Shown here piece by piece: positions 25,935-34,646 of a DNA stretch of 64,000 nucleotides. Numbering within the stretch: position 1 is the first letter of the stretch; each line of letters opens with the position of its first letter. Under the pieces are notes generated by a model. It made no database searches. It was given only the letters and a program-made list of their open reading frames with translations, and was not told where the DNA came from. Both the position numbers and the translations under genes were made by a program. The DNA comes from Mucilaginibacter tundrae (GTDB lineage: Bacteria > Bacteroidota > Bacteroidia > Sphingobacteriales > Sphingobacteriaceae): assembly GCF_013408825.1 (NCBI RefSeq), contig NZ_JACCBZ010000003.1:496001-560000 (forward strand). Reading direction: 5' to 3'.

Positions 25935-27011
25935 CTACCACTTCATATTCTGGGCAACAAATGCTTCCAGATCGTCAACCATTGCTTGTTGCTCTTTAAC
26001 ATTCGGGTGGCCGGGGGTATTTTTGTAAGTGATAAAATGAGTATAAATGTTTTTATCATGAATACCATCAACCGCTTTTTGAATATAGCCCGGCCATGGC
26101 GAACCGGATTTTGTAGCATCCATACTTCCTAATATACAAATGATATGGGCTTTAGGGTATTTACCCCTAATGGTTCTCACAAAATTACTGTAAGCGTTGA
26201 TGATAAATTCAGGCGTTGGTGCAATAGCGCCAAACCTGGCTTTAAATTGTGCATTGTCTTGTTTTTCTACTAACCACGAATCATTTTGAAAAAGATTGAT
26301 CACTACCAAGTCTGGTGTATATTTAGAAAAATCCCACTTACTGGTTAAATCAGTTGCATCAAGTCTGTCATACATCTCAGGCATGATAAGCGGGAACCAG
26401 CTCACCATAATCCCGATACCGCTTTTGGATGTATTATGAAAATCAGCATTAAAGTGCCTTGCTGTTAAAGCGGCATAACTTACATAACCGTCTTCATATG
26501 GAGCGGTACCCCGATCTTGTGCTGTACTATCTTCAACTGCATAACCACAACTGATTGAATCTCCGAAATATTCAATTTTATGTTTGTGAGCAGGCGAAGC
26601 AGGTAAAACTTTACCACCTTTAGCTAATTCGAAACCGTAGAACCAGGTTTTACCCATTGCCCATTCGGTACGCTTAAATAACTCCAGATGATGAGTACCG
26701 GGTGCAAGTCTGTCGATAGTTTGCATAATAATTCCGTTAGCGTTTTCACGTTCTTTTTTTACTACTTTACCATCAAGCAGTACGTTGTAGTAATTGTCTC
26801 CGCGTTCATCACGCATTTTATAGCTTATGCTTGTGCCTTCAAAATTAATGTCAACCGTAGTACCAGACCACGACAAAACCGTAGCATTATCCTGCATAGC
26901 AATACGTCCCATATATACAATATGCGGATCATTAGCCTTAACAGTAACCTGAGCACTGCAACCAAAGCTTAATTCAATTGCAAAGCATAAAATAAGATGT
27001 TTGTAGTTCAT
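25935..27011 (-). CDS. SGNH-hydrolase esterase, carbohydrate esterase 2 type
   Basis: A 358-residue secreted enzyme with a signal peptide of about 20 residues containing C18 (FGCSA, possibly a lipobox-like site). The N-terminal jelly-roll domain (about 25-135) is typical of CE2 enzymes. The SGNH catalytic domain has nucleophile S152 in YFGDSISCGY, the oxyanion Gly in KSGIGIMVSW, Asn in LFQND, and catalytic His335 in GHPNVKEQ. CE2 enzymes remove acetyl groups from xylan or mannan. Together with the GH43 enzyme elsewhere in the window it suggests plant-polymer use. The gene follows mutS2 on the same strand with a 22-base gap. Confidence 0.88.
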   Translation of the reverse strand: MNYKHLILCFAIELSFGCSAQVTVKANDPHIVYMGRIAMQDNATVLSWSGTTVDINFEGTSISYKMRDERGDNYYNVLLDGKVVKKERENANGIIMQTIDRLAPGTHHLELFKRTEWAMGKTWFYGFELAKGGKVLPASPAHKHKIEYFGDSISCGYAVEDSTAQDRGTAPYEDGYVSYAALTARHFNADFHNTSKSGIGIMVSWFPLIMPEMYDRLDATDLTSKWDFSKYTPDLVVINLFQNDSWLVEKQDNAQFKARFGAIAPTPEFIINAYSNFVRTIRGKYPKAHIICILGSMDATKSGSPWPGYIQKAVDGIHDKNIYTHFITYKNTPGHPNVKEQQAMVDDLEAFVAQNMKW

Positions 27012-27033
27012 TTAAATAAGCGTAAAATGTTTA

Positions 27034-29394
27034 TTATTTCAGATACACATAAGTAATTCCATCCCCGCCTCTGTCTGCATGCTCGTCTTCCATACGGTCA
27101 ACCTGGTCGTATTTCTTCAGGTATTGCCTGATCATTTTGCGCAGAATCCCGTCGCCTTTACCATGAAGAATCTTCAGGGTACCAAAGCCCATCATGACAG
27201 CCCTGTCAAACAAACGTTCTATAGCGCCCAAGGCGTCCTCGGTGCGCATACCACGTACATCAATCTCCGGACTAAAGCTGGCAATAGAATCTGTATTGGA
27301 GCTAAAGTTTCTCCTAACCTCTTTCGGTACTTCTTTTTTGGATACTTTATGAATCTTGTTCTTTTTGGCAACAGTTCTTAAATCGCCAATGGCTATAATT
27401 ACATTGTCGCGTGCAAATTCCATTACCTGCCCGGTCGTTTCAGAGTCATTTAATTTTACCCAGTCACCAACCTTTAATTCATCCGGATCAACAACAGGTT
27501 TCTTTACCTCTGTCTTAACCGTATTCTTCTGGACCTCACGTGTTAAATTTTCACGTAATTCCCGGGTTCTCTCTTTATCAGCGTTACTGCTTTTAATTTC
27601 GGAGATCGTATTTTCAACCAGTTTATTAGCATTTAGAATGATATTTTTTGCTTCCTGCTTGGCATCCCTTATTAAAGCCTTTTGATTTTCTTCGAGATAG
27701 CTTTTTAGCTTTTCATTTTCAGTTAAAAGCGTGTTAACCTGCCTTTGTTGCCTGTCCAATTTTAGTTTGGTGTCGAAAATTTCTTTTTTCTCACGCTCCA
27801 AATCAACCAAAAGAGTATCCACCTTTTTTTGTCCTGCGCTGATTTTACTCTTAGCCAGGTTAAGCACATTTTGGGGCAGACCAATTTTTTGGGCGATCTC
27901 AAATGCATAGGAACTGCCCGGCTTACCAATTTCTAAAATGTAAAGCGGCTTCATTTCCACATTATTGAACAACATTGAAGCGTTTTCTAAACCTTCAGTA
28001 TGACTGGCAAATATTTTCAGGTTAGAATAGTGGGTAGTTATCATTCCCCTCACTTTTTTATTATTAAGCGACTCTAAAACCGCCTCGGCAATAGGACCGC
28101 CAAATTGCGGATCAGTACCTGTACCAAATTCATCTATTAATATCAGCGCTTTGCCATTGGCTTGCTCCACAAAAGTTTTCATTTTGGATAGATGCGCGCT
28201 GTAAGTACTCAAATCACTTTCAATAGACTGATCATCACCAATATCAACAAAAAACTCTTTGAATACCCCCATCTCGCTGGCTTCATCAGCAGGGATCAGT
28301 AAACCGGCTTGTACCATCATCTGCAACAGGCCAACTGTTTTCATACAAACAGATTTACCACCGGCATTAGGGCCGGATACCACTACAATGCGTGTAATAT
28401 TATCTATCCGCACATTTAATGGCACAACCGTTTTATGCTCCTTCTTAAAATTCAGGAATAGTAACGGGTGCCTGGCGTTAATTAATTTCAGGCTTGGTTC
28501 ATTCACCACTACCGGCATTTCGGCTTCAATATCAATAGCAAATAGCGCCTTAGCCCGCACAAAATCCAATTTGGCAAGCAACCCGTGGTAACTTAACAAA
28601 AGCGGCACATAGGGCCTTAATTCATCAGTTAAAGCAGTTAGTATTTTAACAATCTCGCGCCTGCGATCAAATTCAAGATCACGTATTTTATTGTTTAAGG
28701 TAAATACTTCCTCAGGCTCCATATAAACCGTTTGGCCCGAGGCTGATTCATCATGAATAAAACCTTTAAGCTTTCGCTTGTTTTCAGCCAATAATGGTAT
28801 ACATAAACGCCCATCACGAATAGTTAATGAACCATCCGCCGTCCATCCATTGCCCGATGCTGCTTTAAAAACTTGGTCAATCTTTTTGCGTGCTTCTTGC
28901 TCTGCTTTGGCTATACCGGATGTAATATCCATTAAATCGCGGGATGCATTAGGCCTGATCTTGCCTTTTGGGTCAATAATCTGGTCGATTTTTTTTAAAA
29001 TCGATTTTTCAATCGGTAAATGCTCAAATAAAGCTTCCAGATTAGGGTATTGGCCTTCCCGCTCATTAAAATAAGCAATAACCGCGAAAACGGTAGTTAA
29101 CGATGCCTGTACCTGGTAAAACTCTTCCTCGCTTAAAAAAACGCCTTCAATGCGGGCTTTGTTAGCGAGTGACTTGATATCGAAAAAATGCTGTATCGGC
29201 AATACCGCATCATTCAATAAAATATTCATAAACTCATTGGCCTGGCTCAAAAACTTATGGATAAGGTCGTAATTATTCATTACCTGTATCTTATCAACCA
29301 TTTGCTGACCCATAATACTCAGGCAATGTTTCTTTATCAGTTCCTTTATCTCGGTAAAGCCAAGCTTATCAACACTACTTTTTGGGTAAAGCAT
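27034..29394 (-). CDS. mutS2: Endonuclease MutS2 with Smr domain
   Basis: A 786-residue protein, the same length as its Bacillus homologue. It has an N-terminal MutS-core/clamp region (about 1-320), an ABC-type ATPase with Walker A VVSGPNAGGKSVCMKT near 338-353 and Walker B ALILIDEFGTGTDP near 415-430, a coiled-coil (about 520-620, Lys/Glu/Gln-rich), and a C-terminal Smr nuclease domain (about 710-786) with DVRGMR and LKILHGKGDGILR. It has no N-terminal mismatch-recognition domain, as expected for MutS2. It acts on branched DNA or collided ribosomes. It overlaps the DUF4296 gene upstream by 20 bases. Confidence 0.96.
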   Translation of the reverse strand: MLYPKSSVDKLGFTEIKELIKKHCLSIMGQQMVDKIQVMNNYDLIHKFLSQANEFMNILLNDAVLPIQHFFDIKSLANKARIEGVFLSEEEFYQVQASLTTVFAVIAYFNEREGQYPNLEALFEHLPIEKSILKKIDQIIDPKGKIRPNASRDLMDITSGIAKAEQEARKKIDQVFKAASGNGWTADGSLTIRDGRLCIPLLAENKRKLKGFIHDESASGQTVYMEPEEVFTLNNKIRDLEFDRRREIVKILTALTDELRPYVPLLLSYHGLLAKLDFVRAKALFAIDIEAEMPVVVNEPSLKLINARHPLLFLNFKKEHKTVVPLNVRIDNITRIVVVSGPNAGGKSVCMKTVGLLQMMVQAGLLIPADEASEMGVFKEFFVDIGDDQSIESDLSTYSAHLSKMKTFVEQANGKALILIDEFGTGTDPQFGGPIAEAVLESLNNKKVRGMITTHYSNLKIFASHTEGLENASMLFNNVEMKPLYILEIGKPGSSYAFEIAQKIGLPQNVLNLAKSKISAGQKKVDTLLVDLEREKKEIFDTKLKLDRQQRQVNTLLTENEKLKSYLEENQKALIRDAKQEAKNIILNANKLVENTISEIKSSNADKERTRELRENLTREVQKNTVKTEVKKPVVDPDELKVGDWVKLNDSETTGQVMEFARDNVIIAIGDLRTVAKKNKIHKVSKKEVPKEVRRNFSSNTDSIASFSPEIDVRGMRTEDALGAIERLFDRAVMMGFGTLKILHGKGDGILRKMIRQYLKKYDQVDRMEDEHADRGGDGITYVYLK

Positions 29395-29926
29395 TTTTCT
29401 CCTTTAAACGTTGTTTAAGCACCGAATCTCTTTTTGCGTTAAATCTCATAATGGCCTGCTGATTCGGGTTCATCATCATACCCGGCCTTAAAGGTGTGGC
29501 TTGTGCAGGCCCGCCCGGGGAATTCACACGCCCACCAGTAGTTGTAGGTGTAACATGATTTTTTTTATTCTGAATCGTCATCAACTTTGTAAGCGAATCG
29601 GTTTTTGCCTGTAGCCTTTTTAAAACTTTATCATAAATGTCGCTAAATACCGATGGTTTAAGCGAGTAATATTTAAAGCTCCTTTTAAATTCGGCTGAAT
29701 CCGTATTGTATTTTTTAAATACCGCTGAATATTGGGGATAGCCGTATTTGTACAAGGTATCTGGTTCTTGCGATATATTGATTAAGCCGCCGTCCACTAT
29801 ATGCACATCGGCTAATACGTTTACCATTTCAGATTTTTTCAAGATACCGTCAGGTGCGCTATCATCGTTACCGCATGAACATAATAAGGTCAATACTAAA
29901 AAAAACAAGATTATATATTTGTGCAT
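29375..29926 (-). CDS. DUF4296 lipoprotein
   Basis: A 183-residue lipoprotein. The N-terminal hydrophobic segment ends in a lipobox (LLCSC, acylated Cys near 17-18). The DUF4296 domain (about 25-115) includes MVNVLADVHIVDGGLINI and KYGYPQYSAVFKKYN. The C-terminal 70 residues are basic and low complexity (Gly, Pro, Asn, Met). The family occurs across Bacteroidota with no assigned role, and gene order next to mutS2 or yggS is common there by recollection. The gene overlaps mutS2 by 20 bases, so the two are co-transcribed from a promoter near 29955. Confidence 0.82.
   Translation of the reverse strand: MHKYIILFFLVLTLLCSCGNDDSAPDGILKKSEMVNVLADVHIVDGGLINISQEPDTLYKYGYPQYSAVFKKYNTDSAEFKRSFKYYSLKPSVFSDIYDKVLKRLQAKTDSLTKLMTIQNKKNHVTPTTTGGRVNSPGGPAQATPLRPGMMMNPNQQAIMRFNAKRDSVLKQRLKEKNALPKK
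29914..29921 (+). promoter_or_regulatory. -7 box (TATATTTG) for yggS
   Basis: TATATTTG fits TAnnTTTG and lies 46 bases before the yggS ATG at 29967. It overlaps the first codons of the divergent DUF4296 gene. Confidence 0.5.
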
Positions 29927-29951
29927 TCTGTAATTTAGCGGTTTAATTCAG

Positions 29952-29959
29952 CAAAAATA
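29952..29959 (-). promoter_or_regulatory. -7 box (TATTTTTG on minus strand) for DUF4296-mutS2
   Basis: CAAAAATA on the plus strand reads TATTTTTG on the minus strand, 26 bases upstream of the DUF4296 start. It crosses the yggS promoter in a 40-base divergent gap. Confidence 0.5.
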
Positions 29960-29966
29960 CGCATAA

Positions 29967-30671
29967 ATGAGCATTGCAAATAATATCATCAGCCTAAAAA
30001 AAGAAACCGGCGCATTAAAAGTAATCCTTTTAGCAGTATCAAAAACGAAATCGAACGAAGATATATTGCAGGCTTACGAAGCGGGGCAACGTTTATTTGG
30101 CGAAAACCAGGTACAGGAGTTGGTTGAGAAGTACGAACAACTACCTAAAGACATTGAATGGCACCTGATCGGGCACCTGCAAACCAACAAGGTAAAATAC
30201 ATAGCGCCATTCATCAGCATGATACAATCGGTTGATAGCATGAAGCTTTTGCAGGAGATAAATAAGCACGCTTTAAAAGTTAACCGGGTAATTGACTGTT
30301 TATTGCAGATTTACATCGCTGATGAAGAAACCAAATTCGGGTTGGGTTTCGATGAGGCGATCGAGGTACTTCGTTCAGAGGAATTTGCCGAACTAAAAAA
30401 CATCAGGATCCGTGGATTAATGGGAATTGCGACCAATACCGAAAGCGAAAAGCAAATAGCCGACGAATATTACGAACTGGATACCTTTTTTAAAGGCGTG
30501 AAAGCAAGTTTTTTCAGAAAAGATAAAGATTTTAATATCTTGTCGATGGGTATGTCGTCCGACTATAAAATCGCTATAGAAAAAGGCAGTAACATGGTGC
30601 GTTTAGGCAGTACTATTTTTGGAAGCAGGGTTATCAAGCACTTTAAAAACGTTAATCCTGATTTAAACTAA
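29967..30671 (+). CDS. YggS family PLP-binding homeostasis protein
   Basis: A 234-residue protein with the PLPBP fold. The Schiff-base lysine is K26 in LLAVSKTKSNED. FGENQVQELVEK near 44-55, WHLIGHLQTNKVKYI near 66-80, and LSMGMSSDYKIAIEKGSNMVRLGSTIFG near 192-219 (phosphate-binding) are all typical. It carries no known enzyme activity and helps balance pyridoxal phosphate and amino-acid pools. Start at 29967, 46 bases after a -7 box. The GNAT gene follows after 4 bases and is probably in the same transcript. Confidence 0.93.
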   Translation: MSIANNIISLKKETGALKVILLAVSKTKSNEDILQAYEAGQRLFGENQVQELVEKYEQLPKDIEWHLIGHLQTNKVKYIAPFISMIQSVDSMKLLQEINKHALKVNRVIDCLLQIYIADEETKFGLGFDEAIEVLRSEEFAELKNIRIRGLMGIATNTESEKQIADEYYELDTFFKGVKASFFRKDKDFNILSMGMSSDYKIAIEKGSNMVRLGSTIFGSRVIKHFKNVNPDLN

Positions 30672-30675
30672 TACT

Positions 30676-31143
30676 ATGAATATAACTTTAAGAATTGCCC
30701 AAAAAGAAGACTGCCCTCGTTTGATCGAATTGGTAAATGAACTGGCTCTATTTGAAAAAGCACCGGAAGAGGTGACCGTATCACTACAGGAGTTTGAGGA
30801 TTCCGGTTTTGGGAATAATCCAGTTTGGAAAGCGTTTGTAGCCATAGATGATGATGTGATCATCGGCTTTGCTTTGTATTATGTCCGTTTTTCAACATGG
30901 AAAGGCCGCCGTATCTATTTGGAAGATTTTATTGTTACTGAGGAATACCGGGGTAAAGGTATCGGCAAGTTATTATTTGAACGAATAATACAGGAGACCA
31001 AAGAATTGGGTTATAGCGGTATGGTTTGGCAGGTACTGGATTGGAACGAACCCGCTATTGGCTTCTATAAAAAATATGAAGCTAATGTTGAAGAGGGTTG
31101 GTTGAATGCATCGTTATCAAAAGAACAGATTGCAAAATATTAA
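30676..31143 (+). CDS. GNAT family N-acetyltransferase
   Basis: A 155-residue enzyme with the GNAT fold. Motif A is EEYRGKGIGKLLFERII near 93-109 (acetyl-CoA pyrophosphate loop R/Q-x-x-G-x-G/A), preceded by the strand IYLEDFIVT, and motif B is VLDWNEPAIGFYKKYEA near 123-139. The length and motifs resemble diamine (spermidine/spermine-type) acetyltransferases, but the acceptor cannot be assigned. It starts 4 bases after yggS. Confidence 0.85.
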   Translation: MNITLRIAQKEDCPRLIELVNELALFEKAPEEVTVSLQEFEDSGFGNNPVWKAFVAIDDDVIIGFALYYVRFSTWKGRRIYLEDFIVTEEYRGKGIGKLLFERIIQETKELGYSGMVWQVLDWNEPAIGFYKKYEANVEEGWLNASLSKEQIAKY

Positions 31144-31209
31144 GTCACCTTTTCCGCTAAAATAAAATCGTTAATATTGCCGCATAGGTAATCTCACAAT
31201 AATTAAAAA

Positions 31210-32466
31210 ATGCTTGTTTTCAAATTCGGGGGCGCATCGGTAAAGGATGCAGCCGGTATCATAAATATTGGTAAAGTAGTTGAACACTATAAAGGCAATC
31301 AGTTACTGGTTGTCGTTTCAGCGATGGGGAAAACAACTAACGCATTAGAAAAGTTAACCAAATCCTATTTTAACCAAACCGAGGATGTACATGATATTTA
31401 TGAAGAGATTAAACAATATCATTATCATATTTTATCAGAGATTTTTGATATCAATGCTGTTATTTTTGATGAGGTAGCCAATACGTTTGTAGAAATAGAT
31501 TGGATGCTGGAGGATGAACCACAAGATGATTATGATTTCATATATGATCAAATTGTTTCTGTAGGCGAGCTGGTTTCCACGCGAATTGTTAACGCCTATC
31601 TAAACAAGATTGGTTTAAAAAGCCAATGGCTTGATGTTCGTGGTTATATCCTTACTGATAATACTTACCGTGAGGGCGTTGTGCAATGGGCAAAAACCAA
31701 GGAGAGTATTGTAAAAGACATCCCTGCTCTATTGGAAAAAAATATTGTAGTAACACAGGGCTTTTTAGGTGGAACATCTGAAAACTTCACCACTACTTTA
31801 GGGCGCGAAGGTTCGGATTATACAGCTTCAATTTTAGCTTCTTGTTTAAGCGCTGAATCGGTTACCACCTGGAAAGATGTACCCGGCATTCTAAACGCAG
31901 ATCCTAAATTGTTCAAGGATACTATTAAGTTTGATGAGTTGCCGTATTCTGAAGCTATTGAGATGACTTACTACGGTGCTTCGGTCATCCACCCAAAAAC
32001 CATAAAACCGTTGCAAAACGCTAAGATACCTTTGCTGGTAAAGCCATTTAATGATCCAAATGCTCCGGGTACTGTGATCAAAGAAAATGGCCACGACCAT
32101 TATGCCAAACCAGTCATTATTTTAAAACAAAATCAGGTGTTGCTTTCTCTTTCTGCGAAGGACTATGCCTTCATTTCCGAAACCCATCTAAGTGAAATTT
32201 TCAGTCTGTTCGCGCAAAGCCATGTTAAAATCAATATGATGCAAACGTCGGCACTAAGTTTTACTGCTTGTTTTGATGAAGATGAAGAACGACTTAAGAA
32301 ATTATTACAGGCTGTTAGTGCAAATTTCAAAGCGAAATATAACAACAACCTTAGTTTGTTAACTACCCGCCACTATACACCCGAATCCTTAAAAAAACTA
32401 ACCGAAGGCAAGGTGACTTTATTAGAACAAATAAGCCGTAATACCGCGCAAATGGTGATAAGGTAA
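31210..32466 (+). CDS. lysC: Monofunctional aspartate kinase
   Basis: A 418-residue aspartokinase. The kinase domain (about 1-275) opens with VFKFGGASVKDAAG (family K-F-G-G-x-S-V), has FLGGTSENFTTTLGREGSDYTASILA near 188-213 and the ATP-binding TWKDVPGILNADPKLFKD near 220-237. A C-terminal ACT-type regulatory half follows (about 295-418). It makes beta-aspartyl phosphate, the first step to lysine, threonine, methionine and diaminopimelate. It is monofunctional, with no homoserine dehydrogenase domain. The start ATG at 31210 follows a 66-base gap. Confidence 0.93.
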   Translation: MLVFKFGGASVKDAAGIINIGKVVEHYKGNQLLVVVSAMGKTTNALEKLTKSYFNQTEDVHDIYEEIKQYHYHILSEIFDINAVIFDEVANTFVEIDWMLEDEPQDDYDFIYDQIVSVGELVSTRIVNAYLNKIGLKSQWLDVRGYILTDNTYREGVVQWAKTKESIVKDIPALLEKNIVVTQGFLGGTSENFTTTLGREGSDYTASILASCLSAESVTTWKDVPGILNADPKLFKDTIKFDELPYSEAIEMTYYGASVIHPKTIKPLQNAKIPLLVKPFNDPNAPGTVIKENGHDHYAKPVIILKQNQVLLSLSAKDYAFISETHLSEIFSLFAQSHVKINMMQTSALSFTACFDEDEERLKKLLQAVSANFKAKYNNNLSLLTTRHYTPESLKKLTEGKVTLLEQISRNTAQMVIR

Positions 32467-32503
32467 TGTTCGAACTTTTCTTCAATCCAAACGTTACCTG
32501 AAT

Positions 32504-32926
32504 ATGAAAATGTACCAGCAAATGCTCACTCTCCAAAAAAGGCGGGGATTCCACATCATAACCGCTGAGGTGGTAAATGCGCTGCCGCAGATCAGCGAAT
32601 TTAAGGCTGGTATTTTGCAGGTATTCATTCAGCATACATCGGCATCGCTAACTATAAACGAAAATGCCGACCCAACGGTTAGGAAAGATTTCGAAATGTA
32701 TTTCGACAAAATCGCACCCGAGAATGATCCTGAATACCAGCACGACGATGAAGGCCCTGACGATATGCCGGCGCACCTTAAAGCCGCGATGCTTGGTAGT
32801 TCAGTAACAATCCCAATCCGTAACGGAAGATTGGCTTTAGGCACTTGGCAAGGCATTTATTTATGCGAGCATCGTAATTATGGCGGTAACCGCAGCTTGC
32901 TAATTACTGCCTGGGGAGAGGACTAA
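32504..32926 (+). CDS. YjbQ family (UPF0047) protein
   Basis: A 140-residue protein of the YjbQ/UPF0047 family. It contains FIQHTSASLTINENADPTVRKDFE near 43-66, HDDEGPDDMPAHLKAAMLGSSVTIPI near 79-104 and LGTWQGIYLCEHRN near 111-124, which include the family's conserved His/Asp/Glu residues. Some members have low thiamine-phosphate synthase activity in other bacteria, but the physiological role is uncertain. It begins 38 bases after lysC. Confidence 0.92.
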   Translation: MKMYQQMLTLQKRRGFHIITAEVVNALPQISEFKAGILQVFIQHTSASLTINENADPTVRKDFEMYFDKIAPENDPEYQHDDEGPDDMPAHLKAAMLGSSVTIPIRNGRLALGTWQGIYLCEHRNYGGNRSLLITAWGED

Positions 32927-32942
32927 ATATTAATATAAATTT

Positions 32943-32950
32943 TACCTTTG
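32943..32950 (+). promoter_or_regulatory. -7 box (TACCTTTG) for fabF
   Basis: TACCTTTG is an exact TAnnTTTG match, 67 bases before the fabF ATG, in the gap after the yjbQ stop. Confidence 0.6.
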
Positions 32951-33016
32951 CAAGTGATTAGAATAATACCACTTGGTATATTTTATTTAATTTTGTGATC
33001 ATTTATTATAATTATA

Positions 33017-34261
33017 ATGCTGAATAGAGTTGTTGTAACAGGCATAGGCGCTTTAACTCCGATAGGAAACGATATAAAATCATTTTGGGAAAATGCCTTA
33101 GCTGGCAACAGCGGCGCGAACCGCATTACACGCTTTGATCCATCTTTATTTCGCACACAGTTCGCTTGTGAACTAAAGGATTTTAATCCTGCGGCTCATT
33201 TGGACAGGGCCGATATTAAGCGTACCGATTCCTTTACGCAATATGCCATAGTAGCATCTGATGAAGCGATAAAAGATTCAGGTTTTGATTTCTCAAAAAT
33301 GGATCCATTTGATGTGGGTGTAATCTGGGGAACGGGCCAGGGTGGTATGGAAACCTTTGAGCAGCAGGTTACAGAGTATGCGAAAGGCAATGGCAGCCCG
33401 CGTTATAGTCCATTTTTTGTACCGAAGTTTTTAAGCAACATGGCTTCAGGGATGATCTCCCTGCGTCATGGTTACATGGGTATCAACTATACCGCCGTAT
33501 CTGCTTGTGCAACGTCAAATACTGCTATAATGGATGCGTTTAACTACATCCGTTTGGGTAAAGCTAAAATTGTTATTACCGGTGGTTCAGAAGCGCCAAT
33601 CGTGGAGGCTTCTATAGGCGGTTTCAGCGCCATGAAAGCGATGTCGGCGCGTAACGATGATCCGCAGGGTGCATCAAGGCCGTTTGATATAGACCGTGAT
33701 GGATTTGTTATGGGCGAAGGCGCTGGCGCCTTAGTTTTAGAAGATTACGAGCACGCCGTAAAACGCGGGGCTAAAATATATGCTGAGCTAACCGGCGCGG
33801 CAATGACAGCCGATGCTTACCACATGACCTCAACTCATCCTGAAGGTTTAGGGGCAGCAAAAGCTATGCAACTGGCACTTAACGAAGCCGGTATAACCAT
33901 GGCTGATGTTGACTACCTAAATATGCACGCTACATCAACCCCGGTAGGCGACCTATCCGAACTTAAAGCGGTAACGTCATTAACAGGGACAGGGCCTAAT
34001 ACTATGCAAATAGGTGCAACTAAATCAATGACTGGTCACTTGTTAGGTGCAGCCGGAGCTATTGAAGCTATTATTTGTTTACTGGCTATAGAACATCAGG
34101 TATTGCCACCAACCATCAATACCGGTGAGCTTGACCCTGCGTTCCCTTCATACTTAAATTTAGTACCAAATCATTCCATCGAACATAAAGTAAATGTAGC
34201 CATGAGCAACACATTCGGCTTTGGTGGTCATAACGGTATCGTCGTATTTAAGAAGATTTAA
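33017..34261 (+). CDS. fabF: Beta-ketoacyl-ACP synthase II
   Basis: A 414-residue condensing enzyme of thiolase fold. The catalytic triad is present: C164 in VSACATSN, H304 in NMHATSTPVGD and H341 in TKSMTGHLLGAAGA (K336 just before it). The C-terminal NTFGFGGHNG gate motif is present. It elongates acyl-ACP with malonyl-ACP in type II fatty acid synthesis. It is not next to acpP in this window. The length is normal for FabF. Confidence 0.96.
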   Translation: MLNRVVVTGIGALTPIGNDIKSFWENALAGNSGANRITRFDPSLFRTQFACELKDFNPAAHLDRADIKRTDSFTQYAIVASDEAIKDSGFDFSKMDPFDVGVIWGTGQGGMETFEQQVTEYAKGNGSPRYSPFFVPKFLSNMASGMISLRHGYMGINYTAVSACATSNTAIMDAFNYIRLGKAKIVITGGSEAPIVEASIGGFSAMKAMSARNDDPQGASRPFDIDRDGFVMGEGAGALVLEDYEHAVKRGAKIYAELTGAAMTADAYHMTSTHPEGLGAAKAMQLALNEAGITMADVDYLNMHATSTPVGDLSELKAVTSLTGTGPNTMQIGATKSMTGHLLGAAGAIEAIICLLAIEHQVLPPTINTGELDPAFPSYLNLVPNHSIEHKVNVAMSNTFGFGGHNGIVVFKKI

Positions 34262-34646
34262 TCCTTAAAAAATATCAGCCAACTGTACCACGGAACAGAT
34301 GAAACACCATGGTACATTTGGTACACTTTTACCCCAAAAAACACCCAAAATAACCACAAAAAGGCGATTTTTATATCGATTTTAAAGTGCTTTTTGGCCA
34401 AAAAAGGGCCATTTTAGCCCTAAAAACGCCTCAAAAACATCGTTTTTTGCTCGTTTTTCACTAATTTTCAATCAAAATCGCCAGTTTTCATAACTGTTAG
34501 ATCAAAAAAACACGCCAAAATCAACCCAAACTGTTTCACTTTGAAACACTCCCTCTTACTGACAATTTGACAACCTCCACCCTTTTGGAACAGGCATTGA
34601 TATTACCTAAACCACAATCATTAATAAACAATTTACAGAAAATACT
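34262..34646. promoter_or_regulatory. 385-base non-coding region before htpG with repeated TGGTACA words
   Basis: Contains TGTACCA at 34284-34290 and its complement TGGTACA at 34310-34316 and again at 34319-34325. Further on are an A/T-rich tract, a small AGGGC-x7-GCCCT stem near 34405, and GGCGATTTT (34373-34381) mirrored by AAAATCGCC (34474-34482). No TAnnTTTG box, CIRCE operator or open frame was recognised. It may hold the fabF 3' end and the htpG control region. Confidence 0.4.
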
